A stretch of 64,000 bases of DNA from Solen grandis (GCA_021229015.1 CM037789.1:27615480-27679479), one strand, 5' to 3'; numbered from the stretch's first letter, positions 48,228 to 59,689 are shown. The notes: a model not told the origin generated them from the letters alone. Numbers and translations are program-made.

Positions 48228-49204
48228 TGATACAGATGTTGATTTAAAAAGGTCACAAAATTAATTAATCAAATAAATAAATTATTTAGAAATACGTTCT
48301 TCAAAGGGACATAAATATGCCTGTCTTAAATCATTGAGTTATTTCTCTTTAACTGTATACCCATAGAGTGATTTAATGGTCCCGATTGTTACAACTTCCA
48401 AGCACGCACAATTTACGTTTCTTTCTTAAATTTTGTTATTTTCTTCTTTTTTATGAATTGGTAGAATCTATATTATTAAAGTAAGACTTATCTATTGCTC
48501 TGAACAATATACTGATGAAAAGGTTAACAACATTTTCTCCAAGCAAGCAAACGTATCCCGCTCTCTATAGATTGTTTAAAATATGTATCAAAATAAAGTC
48601 TATACATGCATCTAGAATTGGGTGATTTATTTTATATAGGCCTATTTATTTGCAATTAACTTAGGTCTTATTCGAGCGGTATTGAGAATAACAATTAATA
48701 TACAGATTAAAGAAATACATGATCAGCAAACTTTATCCTACGGAAAATATCTTGTTATGGTTAACAAGTTCAAAATATATTAATTTTATCTTTATCTAAA
48801 TTGGTGCAGGGTCTCCTTAATACTAATACTGTATATATAGAGACACTGGTCGGTGGCATAAAATTTCTAGTGTTATGATCATACATGCATATGGTCGTGC
48901 ATTTTAGCATGAATGATTTTAGAAAACGCTTTTATATGTAACTCAAGCTAGACAATTTCATTCGTTCAATCGATACAGTCATAAATTTTGAATTTCAGTT
49001 CTTACACTTGCGAAGACAGTGCATTGCTCTACATGTATACAACTGACCTAATTAATATTCATGAATAAGTGTATAGAAACAGAGTAGTGATACACATGGA
49101 AGAAGTTACGAGGTTCTCCATATTGGAATTTTGTTAAGTTCTTGTGTAAAATTGTACAAATGACACGGACAAAACGACGGATTTAATATTATCTGGATTT
49201 ATAG
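48228..49204. other. AT-rich sequence upstream of a candidate first exon
   Basis: No repeat family recognised. If 49205-49280 is a first coding exon, the last part of this stretch would hold its 5' untranslated region and promoter. I see no clear TATA box or initiator. Confidence 0.4.
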
Positions 49205-49280
49205 ATGGACGCTCCGTCCATAATAACTCAAGTTTCGCGGGATGATGAACAACTCAACACATTTCCGTCATCGGAAAAAG
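49205..49280 (+). CDS. candidate first coding exon of an unidentified host gene
   Basis: An ATG follows directly on an in-frame TAG (49202-49204), so the frame cannot extend upstream. The 25 complete codons read MDAPSIITQVSRDDEQL, then NTFPSSEK, ending within a Gly codon at AAAAG before GTAAGT, a near-perfect vertebrate-type splice donor that leaves phase 1. Base composition and codon use are more balanced than in the surrounding AT-rich DNA. The start context is weak at -3 (T) but has G at +4. I do not recognise the peptide, and I see no matching second exon in the remaining 14.7 kb, so the first intron would be long. Alternatives: a chance ORF or an exon of a pseudogene. Confidence 0.45.
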
Positions 49281-51170
49281 GTAAGTTTCCCTTCTCAACT
49301 GAGGCAAAAAATGGCGAATAAGTTAGGGTATGTAATCATCCGCTTAATGAAGTAGTTCCAACACCTGTGTAACTATTTTTTGCTTTTTTCCGTTTAGGAA
49401 CATTTTTCTTGATTAGCAAGTTCAAAATATCGTTTCAAAATGTGTAATTGTTATTGTAGACTCTTTATTTCAGCATTGTTTACATTCTATCTTCATTATT
49501 TACATGTGCAACTGCAAAGGTCAAGGTCGAGAAATATAGGTCTCGTATTTAAAAACTCGGCCAGTATCTTGTATTATTGTATATACCTCGCATTTCCCCC
49601 CAATAACCGTAATTGATGATCTTATTCCCTCTATATACAAGTATTCCCTCACAAAAATTTGAGTAAATTTGTTGCATTGTTGTAAATATCTTCACTGACA
49701 GGCAAAAAACACGAGTTGATTCTGTTTCTGGCAACATTCCATAGAAAGTTGCGAAAGTTTAGCTTAGATTTGTATATTTGAGCTGTGTTTTGAAGAGATT
49801 TGTGGTGACTGTTGTTCTTTTTCAAGATTCAAGTGTTTAAATTATCCAGAACGACACAAAAACACCGTGACAAATGTGTTTTATCATTATGAATTTTAGA
49901 GTTGACATTTGTGGTTTGTTTACCCACTTGTAAGAAAGTAGTTCGCGAAATGGCGACGTACAAAATAATTATTGTTTGCACGTGTTATAAACATTGTCAA
50001 CTGTGAGAATATGACCCTTTTTTTGCTAAAAAATATTTAACTTGCAATGGAATTTAGAAATTCCTGAGAACTTTTAAATTATCTCAATGTTAGAATTTTA
50101 GTATAGTGAATTGTTGTGGATAATCATTCTATTACTGGCCATATTTGTTAGCTCTGTGAAACTAGAATATTTTATGGAATCCAAATTACATGTATATCTT
50201 GCGAAACATTAAATGGAATTTCTTGCATGTATTCACTGTACTCTCAGGAACTTCTTTTTTGTTGTTGTCTTTTTCTTTCTGGCATCCCTTTTACAATAAA
50301 ATGAGAAGAAACATCTGAATAGATTTAGATGTTAGTAATGATTGCAACAGTTTTTCTGTCACATATTGTTTGAATTATGTTCAAAATGCATGGCAAAGTA
50401 TTAAAATGATGTGATATCATCAGCAAGGATGCTGTGATAATGTAAATTACTTCAGATTCAAAAGTAATGGGCAGAATCTTTCCATTGTTGGAAACCCGCG
50501 GTTGGCTTATTCTGTTTCTCTGTATGACATCATGCATGCAGCGGGGAAATTGGCACACAAAATGCTATTTTACAGCAGCCATAGACTAAAATATTGACCA
50601 TTATATACATGAAATATTCTTCAGGGTTGAGGCCTAAAATAGTGTAATCATAACTAAGATATTGTTTCCCAATCAACGTAAAGAAAAAATGTTAGATGTA
50701 AATATGGAATAATTAAGAAGTTTATCCTTATGCTACCTTTAACTTGGTTGAATTAAATAGTGGAGACCAACTTTGAAATGATATTCATTATCTTCAATGG
50801 AAACAACAAGTTACCCCTTATAAGTTTTGTAGGCATGACTAGAAACAGGTATCCAGGGTTACTCCTTGGATTTCTTATATGAAGTACTTAAGTAAAGCCA
50901 GGATAAAAAAAAAAAAATGGATTACCCTCCTGATGAGCATTATAAGGTGCAAGAGTTGCATTTCATCCCACCATTGCAAATACAGTCAGTTATATTTAGT
51001 AGCTTGTTATCACAAAAAAACTCTTGGGTTAAAAATTTGTTTAGCAATATATAGCTTTTTGAGTGTACTTGGGCTAAGCATCTTAATCTTTTGAATCTCT
51101 ATTGAAAAAACAATGTTATCTTTGATTGGGACATGATTGATTTTACATGATTGTTGTTCAGTGCAGAACA
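49281..51170. other. gene-free stretch, possibly first intron of the 49205 exon
   Basis: AT-rich with no repeat family recognised and no convincing exon. Starts with the donor GTAAGT. Confidence 0.4.
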
Positions 51171-51330
51171 GCACATTCTTTTACTTCATCGCAGGTAAAA
51201 TACATCTAGGTAAAGATTAAATGATGTTCGATTGATTGATCGGCCAAAAGCATGGACCATGATGCTATACTGGTTGGGCAATGGCATATATTGTGTAAGA
51301 TATATACTTTAATATAACTAAAACACATAA
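51171..51330 (-). mobile_element. second retroposon-like 3' tail, diverged
   Basis: AGAACAGCAC, ACTTCATCGCAGGTA and ACATCTAGGTA on plus match the order AGAACAGAATAGCAC, ATTTCATCCCAGGTA and ACATGAAGTA of the tail at 47500. Homology fades after about 60 bp, so the left-hand limit is uncertain. Confidence 0.35.
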
Positions 51331-52393
51331 AAAATGGAATGAAACAAAATCTTTATTTTAAGTAATGATTTTTTTTTTTTCAGTAAAGCCTAATATATCG
51401 TATATGAGAAACACCATGATATAGTCTGTGGTCAAATCATTCCCCTTGTGGCCCATATGTCATACTTAATTTGCCCATGGCCCATATATCTGTGGCCTAG
51501 TAAAAATGTTACGTATTGTTTGTTTCAGATGCATCTGTTTTGACAGCACATGATAAAAAAATAATATAATATGAAATCAAGATATTTAATTGCAAAAATT
51601 TCGGTTTGCGTAGCACATATATGTTAAAATTTAAATTGTATAAAAAAAAATTAATTCTATTTCTGCATTATAAAAACATAAATTATCAAATATAGATTAG
51701 CTTTTGATGCATAAATTACAGATGTTCACTGTTTACAACAATAACTGTGAAAACTTTATAAACTATGTAGTGTATTTTCAGGAAAACTTTTGAAAGACAG
51801 GACTGTGTATGAGGGTGTTTGTCAGTGAATGAGTCGGCGAGAAAGGGTTTTGTTTCACGTGTTTAAATATTTAAATACATAAATATATATTATGTTTTGA
51901 CTATGTACAATATTGTATAAGTCAAAAGACAAAAAAAATATATATTGTCAAAAATACTATCTGCTATCTGATTTCATATTAATTTGTGTCTGTTGCTAAC
52001 TTCTTAGTGCTTCATAGAATTATACATGTTTTAGAGATTGAAAGTATTTCTGTTACAATTATATCCAGGCCATCTGGGACCTTCATAGGTGCTTTCCCAT
52101 CTGAAAATTTCTTTGCATTTATTAAGTTATCCCCAGATTTGCTCTTCACTCCAGTATTTTTCTTTTCCCAATAAAGAAAATGGTATATTTTCCTTTAAAT
52201 AATATATTAAGGCGACAATAAGGCCCTTTCACCAAAATAGGAATCAAGGCCTCATATCAGTAAAGCAACTATGAGCAACAACCCTAGCTAACATAGAAGA
52301 CCCAGATCAGACAGCTTCTTCCTTGGAAACTGTCTGGTTATGTCCCCAGTCCAATAGGTGGCACTGTACGATTCTCTACGTGCTCCAATGGAG
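51331..52393. other. gene-free AT-rich stretch
   Basis: Nothing recognised. The stretch 52200-52390 is less AT-rich and directly precedes the hAT-like element. Confidence 0.4.
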
Positions 52394-52401
52394 TGCCATA
52401 T

Positions 52402-53413
52402 AGGCCTTTTTCTTGCCATTTTGGGATTTTTTTTTTTTTGGAATTGGGAATTTTTCGCGCGAAAACAACCTTTTTTGGGAAGAATTTAGAACATATAATT
52501 CCAAGCCTTAATTATGATTCTCTTTATTTCTTCTTTTTTTCAATTATGTTTCTCATTACTGAACATTATTACAATGCCATTTTTCTGGCCTTAGCATCTC
52601 TAAAGATGTTGCACATTTGCTCAAGGACTTCATTCAGTAACTGGTCTGGACCTTCAGCACAGATGGTCATCAGGCTGGAGAGTTTAGGAACTAATTTCAA
52701 GGGGGATTCTTCTTGAAATGATATAGGGGTTGCTTTTTCGGAATGGGTTTTTTCAGCCGTTTTTTCATTTGTTTTTTCGGGAGGGTCTACGGGTGCCGGT
52801 TGTTCAGGACAATCGGCAGGCACTGTTGAATCAGTTGATGTTGAGGCAGCATCCTCCTCACTTTGTTTTGAAAAATACGAATATAACTTTTTTGTCCCCT
52901 CTTTATCTTTTTTACGAATGCGTTTTGCGTAGTACTTACTGTTGTGCGACGAAATCTTGACAACGTGAATAGTGCACGCTAAAAACCGGGACACACAAGA
53001 CAATTCTCCGGGAATAAACCTTTTTTCGATATTTACATCTTGAAATGCATTAAAGGTAAAAAGGCAACTAGAATTTGTAAATTATAATGAAATTATCGTT
53101 TTAGGGAATCACAAATGGAATGGAAATCGATCGGCAAACAGGCTTTCCCGAAAACCGTGGTTACCGCGTAATAGTGTCTTTACTATTTTCGGAATACGTC
53201 TGCCATTTTCATTGTTGTATTGTAAACAAGTTTTGATGGGACTGAACATCTCAATAAATAGGCGATATTTGTTCATTTTTTCTCCTTTAAGGCAGTGGGA
53301 ATTTTATTCACTCACATTGGGAATATTTTTTATCAAAATTGGGAAAAATACACGTTATTTGTCATTGGGAATGGGTCCGTTAAACGGACCCGTAGAAGCG
53401 CCAGAAAAAGGCC
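52402..53413. mobile_element. hAT-like DNA transposon, internally deleted, with TGCCATA target-site duplication
   Basis: The ends read AGGCCTTTTTCTTGCC and (reverse complement) AGGCCTTTTTCTGGCG. TGCCATA precedes the left end (52394-52400) and follows the right end (53414-53420), with the eighth base differing (T against G). This suits an 8-bp hAT duplication with one mutation. The element is 1012 bp and carries one ORF on minus. Subterminal phrases TTGGGAATTTTT and AATTGGGAAAAAT recur on both sides. No catalytic region is seen, so it is non-autonomous. Confidence 0.72.
52569..53003 (-). CDS. 144-codon ORF in hAT-like element; possible N-terminal transposase exon
   Basis: The longest unexplained frame in the window. 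It has a basic segment (about residues 25-40, YYAKRIRKKDKEGTKK), then LYSYFSKQ, then a long acidic Ser/Thr/Pro/Glu-rich linker (about 48-100), and a predicted helical end (LMTICAEGPDQLLNEVLEQM, about 110-130). A basic patch followed by a Y-F-S/K motif and a low-complexity linker is what I would expect at the start of hAT transposases of the TTF/ZMYM-like groups, ahead of the zinc finger and RNase-H fold, both absent here. The first 20 residues may be upstream non-coding sequence. Function is inferred from context; I cannot name the family. Confidence 0.45.
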   Translation of the reverse strand: MSCVSRFLACTIHVVKISSHNSKYYAKRIRKKDKEGTKKLYSYFSKQSEEDAASTSTDSTVPADCPEQPAPVDPPEKTNEKTAEKTHSEKATPISFQEESPLKLVPKLSSLMTICAEGPDQLLNEVLEQMCNIFRDAKARKMAL

Positions 53414-53420
53414 TGCCATA

Positions 53421-54860
53421 GGTCTCAAAGATGGGGTGATATAAGTGTACTTACGATCGGATTACGACCAGATAATCTTCCAGTGACGATTAATTAACAA
53501 TCTATAAAATCCAATAGCCACACCGTAGTCTTTGGTCGCCACCCAATTCCCCAAATTTTTTTTGACCCTGCATGATCAGTTTTTGCTTTGTTGGCAAATC
53601 AAGGCGGGTAAGATGCGAACCATAGTGCTCTATTTGCGCTTTGAGGGTGATCCCTGCAATCTATGGTGCTCAAGCTAGATCCATTATGGAGATCCATTAT
53701 TGCTCAATTAGCACTCCAGGCGACCCGATAAGGGCGAGATCCTTTAAAACAGAGTTCCCCTTCACGCACAGATGTGCGTGATTCATGTATGATTCATAAA
53801 AATCACTTATGGACATTTTACCTCATACGCGAATTCACGCACAGAATATGACACAGAAAAAATAAAAGTCACCCAAAACGACAAGTAAACGTTTAGTTTG
53901 GACAAGTTTGATACAAGAAAGACAACTATTGAACACTTCCCATCATTTATAAGCAATACGAAACTAACGTCTATGAATAGCCGACGTCACCTCTATACAG
54001 TAATTAACATAAGGAAAATCTCCTGCGGATGATTGAGTCATTTGAGACATCCGGTACAATAATGAATATATATTATTAGAATGCTCACATGCAATAGACT
54101 GGTTACAATAATTCTCAACAGGTTTCTGTTATTCTGAGGAATTTTTTAATAATGTAGCACAGTCTATCACTTGTAAACAAACAAACATCGTCTGAAATGT
54201 AGCAGAGGAAATTGACAGATTGGCTTGACACATCTTATGCCGTAAAACAAAAGACTACTGAAATTGCATCGTCGGTATATCTACCGATAATAAATCAGAT
54301 AATGGGACTACCATCTAAAAAGAAATTTACATATACAAAGCCGAAAAGGTTTCAAAATAGCTGGATATCCGAATTTTCTTGAATCGGGTTTAATGATGAA
54401 TCTGCAAAAATGTTTTGCATTTTGTGGGAAAAGTATGTAAAATCTTCAAAAGAGCCATGCAAATCGGCATTTGTCGTTGGGTGCAGTAATATTCAAAGAT
54501 CTATGTTGATTTTTAAGTTGTACCTCCTATATTTATCTTGAATACCCCCAAATTTTTCAACCAAGGTGTTAATTTACCCCAGGATTTTTAAGTGAATAGG
54601 AACACTGGTTTATTGGCAAAAATAAACATATGTTAAAATATGCACCCCCAAAATTTGATTTGTACCCCCAAAACTCAGGTGTAGTATGTGAATGTACCCC
54701 CAGAAAAAAAGTCAGTGGAAAGACTGCCGTTAAAAACCAGTGGCGATCTACAACGCTCATCAGTTTTAAGCTTGGCTGAAGAGGAGTAGGCTAGTAGCAA
54801 ACGCAACACGAACACTTAGAGATGCTGCCGCATTTCAACTTCTTTTCTGTCTGATGAATC
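53421..54860. other. probable 5' flank and left part of a PIF/Harbinger element
   Basis: 53630-53770 has repeated GATCCATTATGGAGATCCATT-like phrases. They resemble, in inverted order, 56540-56660 on the other side of the transposase gene and may be diverged terminal or subterminal repeats. 54540-54720 has several ACCCCCAAAA phrases. No gene apart from the transposase that starts at 54861. Confidence 0.35.
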
Positions 54861-56415
54861 ATGTCATCCAACAGCATGCAATTCTGGCAAAGCAACTTTG
54901 AAGAAGGAGGAGAAGAAGGAAGGTCTTATGGTTTAGACCCTGGTTGGCTTCAATACTGCCAATATGCTACACTCATGGAAAAACTGAGGGCAGAAGACAT
55001 AAGCTCCTTTTTCAACTTCATTAGGATTGAGCCTGCCATGTTCGATGAACTGTTTCAGCGGGTCTCCCCAAGAATCAGTAAGGGTGTAATGATACGCTTA
55101 CCCAACGATACGATACGTATCGCGATACAGGGGTCATGATACCATACTTATCACGATACGGGCTTTTAAGTTTTGTCAGCCTTGTTTCCTATCTTTAAAT
55201 GAAGAATAAATAATTAAGAAACAATGATAAATTCTTTAATTGTTTAATGAATTAGTTTTTATTGTAATATTTTTATTGTGTTTTCTGTTGATTTTTTTTC
55301 TCAAAATTTTAAATTTAAAAAAAAATATCAGTAAAGTCATTAACATAAAAGCACTTTTTATATAATTTAATTGTTGTTTACTGATAAAAAAATTTGTTAT
55401 AACGTCGTTAAGTAATCAAAAGTAATATCAAAACTACATGATAGTGCCGTATATATTGCAGAAACTTAATTAAACTTATACAACTTATTTTAAATGCTTA
55501 TTCCATAATAGACATCAGCAGGAAAACAACTTAAATATTTTCAATGAAATCACTAAAGATGCTACATGAAATTGAAGCATCCACATTTATACCAAGGAAA
55601 AAAGTAAAAAAAAACACCTGCAGGTCCAATCCAAGTCTTTATTTCAGATGTTTGATTTGTGATAATTTGCATCAGACTAAGCATTTAATTGATGCCATTT
55701 TATTTAAATCAAAATCTTTCATTGAAATTTCACTCTTTTACTCAAAAGGCAAACTGATCAATAAAATAAGTTGATTAAAAAAATACAGAGGTCATCAAAC
55801 ATCGTTGATGTTTGTCGCATATGGCCGCCATTGTGATGATTACGCAATTTTAGCAGTAAGAGAGCGTGAAAGATGTTAACCAACATTATGAACAATATTA
55901 TCCGAGTATTCCGTATCATTGCATAAATTGGAAGTATAAGAATGAGTGTTGATTGGACAACATTCCAAAAATGACTCTGCCTTTTTATTGATTTTTTAAC
56001 TGCCCAAAGCAAGTGCTTTCATTCAAGTAATATGCAATGTAGAGCAATATGCGTTATTTACTTTCCCTTTTGTTGTCTTTTAGATAAATGTATGGGAAAA
56101 TCGTAATGTTAGGAGAATTTTTTTCTCGGAGGTGAAAAATATCGCCTTTTTACCGAAGGGAATCCGCTGTTATAAAAGAAGAAAAATAAATAAATCTGGA
56201 AGTTAACAATACCGTACTGTACCGTGCAGACCTGGGAGCGTACCGTGAACCGTACCGTAAAGTAAATATTGCGGTATATCGTCGTACGGTATACCGTTAC
56301 ACCCTTAAGAATCAGCAAGGATGACATCAAGATGAGGAAGGCTCTGGAGCCAGGTCTGAAGCTTGCTGTAACCTTCCGATACCTTGCTTCTGGTGTCAAG
56401 TATGCCAACCTCCAA
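54861..56415 (+). pseudogene. PIF/Harbinger transposase gene (N-terminal part), split by a hAT insertion
   Basis: The first part (54861-55078) reads into DPGWLQYCQY, then ME-KLRAEDISSFFNF and FIRIEPAMFDELFQRV-type sequence. This is the helix-turn-helix region typical of the start of PIF/Harbinger DDE transposases. The frame is broken at Arg-Ile-Ser by a 1229-bp insertion (55079-56307) and resumes in the right frame at 56308 with RISKDDIK and ALEPGLKLAVTFRYLASG, ending near YANLQ. The sequence after about 56415 no longer matches the family, and the DDE catalytic core is absent. The start codon was chosen as the first ATG of the open frame. It is a dead transposase fragment, not a host gene, although a domesticated HARBI1-like origin cannot be ruled out from so short a piece. 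Confidence 0.85.
55079..56307. mobile_element. non-autonomous hAT transposon inserted in the PIF/Harbinger gene
   Basis: Ends TAAGGGTGTAA and TTACACCCTTA are perfect inverted repeats of 11 bp, with looser pairing inward. They are flanked by the perfect 8-bp duplication AGAATCAG (55071-55078 and 56308-56315), the hAT hallmark. Near the left end are repeats of ACGATACG/CGATACGTATCG, and near the right end GTACCGTA and CGTACGGTATACC, as in known hAT families with GGGTGTAACGATAC ends. No transposase ORF: the frames at 55544-55774 and 55758-56012 are unremarkable. Confidence 0.92.
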
Positions 56416-56660
56416 GTTGATCCGATAGCGCTTCAGTTACGATCTTGGCGATCAAGGAGCACTCCGACGGCGATTTAGGCGATCAAGTAGCAATTTGATG
56501 GCGTTCTGGATGGAGCGCCACGCATCTTTGTGAAGGGGAGTAGACGGACGGCGACCTTGGCGATTATAGAGATCTGATAGAGATCCATTAGAGATCAGGT
56601 GGTGCTTCTGGCGATCGTGGCGCTCTATATGGCCATCAGTGGCGCTTTCACAGAGTGCCA
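56416..56660. repeat. GATCTC/GCGATC-rich segment, probable right end of the PIF/Harbinger element
   Basis: Repeated GGCGATCAAG, GGCGATTTAGG and AGAGATCCATTAGAGATC phrases, relatively GC-rich, directly after the transposase fragment. They partly mirror 53630-53770. The exact terminus and duplication were not found. Confidence 0.4.
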
Positions 56661-56870
56661 TAGATCACTACCTAGTGGAATGGGGGTAATAGGGTCTCCT
56701 CTGTTTGCAGCCCAGATTCTACGCAGACTCATGGTCTGCATAGCAAAGAAAAAATCATTTGTTTATCATTAAACCATTAAATCATTAAACCATTTAAAGT
56801 TAAGAAATTAATATTTATGAAGTCAAAAATTAAAGTTTGTGCATATTAGGTAATAAGTAACTCTATTCTG

Positions 56871-57276
56871 TAGGGCTGAAACGAGTACCCAGGTATCCGT
56901 GGGTCGGGTAGAAAAATTGCCAGTACCCGGGTATAAAGTTATTACCTGTTACAAAAGTTGGCCTTTTCTGTTATGATGCCCAATGTACTTCTTTTCTTTA
57001 CAACATATATTTCATCATGATATGATTTAGCATAATTCTAGACTGTCAAGAAGTTACATTTGTATTTTCATGTGCACTCAAGAGAAACATATTTGTGTGT
57101 ACAAAGTCTGCATCAATAAGGGCTTATTGAAATGTGTTAATTAATGACTTATTACTGGAAGTAAATCATTTTTGATGCAATGACTCCATTTGCACAGGGG
57201 TATCCAAGTACCTGTGGGTAATGCAATGTAGTATGATAGGTCCCAGGGTAGAAAAAACGGACTCATTTCAGCCCTA
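56871..57276. mobile_element. hAT-type MITE with TAGGGCTGAAACGAGT ends
   Basis: Left end TAGGGCTGAAACGAGT and right end ACTCATTTCAGCCCTA are inverted repeats with one mismatch over 16 bp. Flanks CTATTCTG (56863-56870) and TTATCCTG (57277-57284) agree at six of eight bases, consistent with an aged 8-bp duplication. The 406-bp body has GTACCCGGGTA close to the left end and no ORF. Sister copy at 40669-41080. Confidence 0.82.
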
Positions 57277-57284
57277 TTATCCTG

Positions 57285-59455
57285 GTTAAGTTTAATGTCA
57301 GTTGCTTTGGTCAAATGAAAGCAGGAACCTGTTTGGTTTTATTTATCTTTTGAAGGTGAAATAGAAATATTATTTCTTCACAAGAGACAGAGTACAGTTT
57401 GTAGGCAACTCCTTAGCTATTGCAAACCTGTCATTGTGTTAAAAGATCTCTTTGCAAATTTGTAGCTGTAGGCAAAATTTGGTGGTATATATACGGAATG
57501 ATTATTGGACATTGGTGAATAGCACTTGAAATATGGCCTGATACTGTATAATAGGAAAGGAATTCTCTATGGAATGCGGCCCATTTTGAACATATATGAA
57601 TTAAGTAACAAAGACCTGCATTGAATCTAAACCCACTTTGCTGAGAGAAAAGGATTTAGAAAAGAAAATTCTGCATATATCTTCAGTTGGACTCAGGAAG
57701 TGCATTTTGTTTATGAATGTTCATGTGAATTCCTGTACACAAATTTGAAGGCAGTTGTGAGAATTCATTTTTCAAGTTCATTATACTCATTGTATATTCT
57801 GTTAACACTCATTCAAAGCATCTATAGATGTTTTGTGATATAGAACTAATGTACATTTCAGTATAGTATGAAAAGAGTTAACATCTACATTGATACTGAA
57901 GAAGTGTAGATCTTGTTTATCAACAAATCCTGGGGTCAGTTACAGACCCCAGTGAATACATGCTTGTATTATGTATAAATATCTTTCTCTATATATTCAG
58001 CCTGTTTGTTACAATGAACCAAGCTGTGCTATTCAGACTGAACTCTTCATATCAGTATTGAACATGATAATGCTCCCATTTACCCAGTGTTTACCAAAAT
58101 GGTTGACCAAGATTACCTGTTCACTCAGTGTTTACCTTACATATGTTATATATCTATGTCTCTGAACAAAACGTGTACTGTTTTGGGTTTGTTAAAGGCC
58201 TTAGGCTGCTAGAGGTTCTGAGATTACTGTTTAACATAGGTTTAAGTCAGTAACTGTTGAAACTAGGTGACCATGCGAGCGTGGATCGTGTGATCTTTAA
58301 ATATCCTTTGAAGTGATACTAAAGTAGGGCAAATTAGAAGCACTTGGATTACCTCAGATGTTTTTGCACACATGTTTATATATTTAAGTCAGATATATAG
58401 ATCTATATTGTGGAACTTCAAATATATTAAAATGATTAATTTCTATGGGGCCATTTTGTAAATTTACCATTTTTATTTAGCTTCTTTTTTTTTTATTACT
58501 GAGCAAAACATGGACCTCTTTTTTTAGAGGTATAAGTGTTATGCATACTTAAATGGCATACATGTTACTATATATTGAAATTAATACATTTTGACAGGCA
58601 CATGGCCAGATCTGGTGGCTCACCCTCAGATAATTATAAAACCTTGTATGTAGTCATATTACAGTATAACTGGTGGGGCATGAAGGTGGGCCTGAAATTT
58701 CCCTTTCTAGTAAGTAGGTCCCCCCCCCACCCTCTATAAAACATTAAAAGTGAAACTTATTTTCATTTTTATGTTTCATATGTCATATTGATCTATTTTG
58801 ACGAAGTTCTCCAACATTCTGATCACTGTCTAGTTCTCATAACATTATTGAGTACCCCTCTCCAGATAGGTCATACATTTATACGCCTTAAGACCTGGAT
58901 CTACCTACTTTTTATTACTTGCTGTCTGATTGAGTATTGGTACTTAAAGTTTAAATTCACGCTCTTTTGGTATTTGATTATTCTTTGAGACCCATGACCA
59001 TATAGGGTTCTCATTTACTTATATGAACTCCTAGACTCAATTGCTTGAGAAAAAGACTCCTTGGACTTTATGAGCATATCCTATATATACAAATTTATGG
59101 GAATTCTCCCCATTTTTCAGAAAATTATTGAAAAAGACTACAATTTCAGAATCCTTAAAGGGAGAACACTGGGTACTTTGTTCAGAGTTTCATCCATGAA
59201 AGAGAAATTATTTTCCATCAAAATCTAGAATGACTCATTAGCATTTAAATCAAAAGAAGGTGTTTCCTGCTGCAATTAAGGAAAAATCTATCTCAGTCCT
59301 TTGATTGATCTTCAAGTAAAAGATATATAGTGAGTAATTCATCATTGGATGTCAGGAGTCACTGACTCATACAGTGGAGAAAAACTTAAAATCTCCTAAT
59401 TTCAGTGAATCAAATTCAAATTTCTGGAGTAAATTGAATCATGAATGGCAGGTAA
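57285..59455. other. gene-free stretch, possibly intronic
   Basis: No repeat family or exon recognised in about 2.2 kb. Confidence 0.4.
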
Positions 59456-59551
59456 ATCACTCCCATTCAAACTGTGATGCAAAAAAAATCACTCCCATTC
59501 AAACTGTGATGCAAAAATAATCACTCCCATTCAAACTGTGATGCAAAAGCT
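59456..59551. repeat. 32-bp tandem repeat, three units
   Basis: ATCACTCCCATTCAAACTGT starts at 59456, 59488 and 59520, each followed by GATGCAAAA. Confidence 0.95.
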
Positions 59552-59689
59552 GGTCAGACTCATGTCTTTGGGCGAAATGATCAGCATTGTGCAATATTTT
59601 AAGAGCCAGACTTTGGGGTCTGAGTCTCACTGGATTTGTTGGAATCATTGATATGTATATGAAGCATACTGATGATACCTGCATTAATG

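Noticed and set aside
54569..54760. 63-codon minus ORF with a hydrophobic start
   Set aside because: Low-complexity ACCCCCAAA region in antisense. No signal-peptide or domain logic and no partner exon.
56269..56478. 69-codon plus ORF as a separate gene
   Set aside because: It is the continuation of the split Harbinger transposase joined by chance to the end of the hAT insertion.
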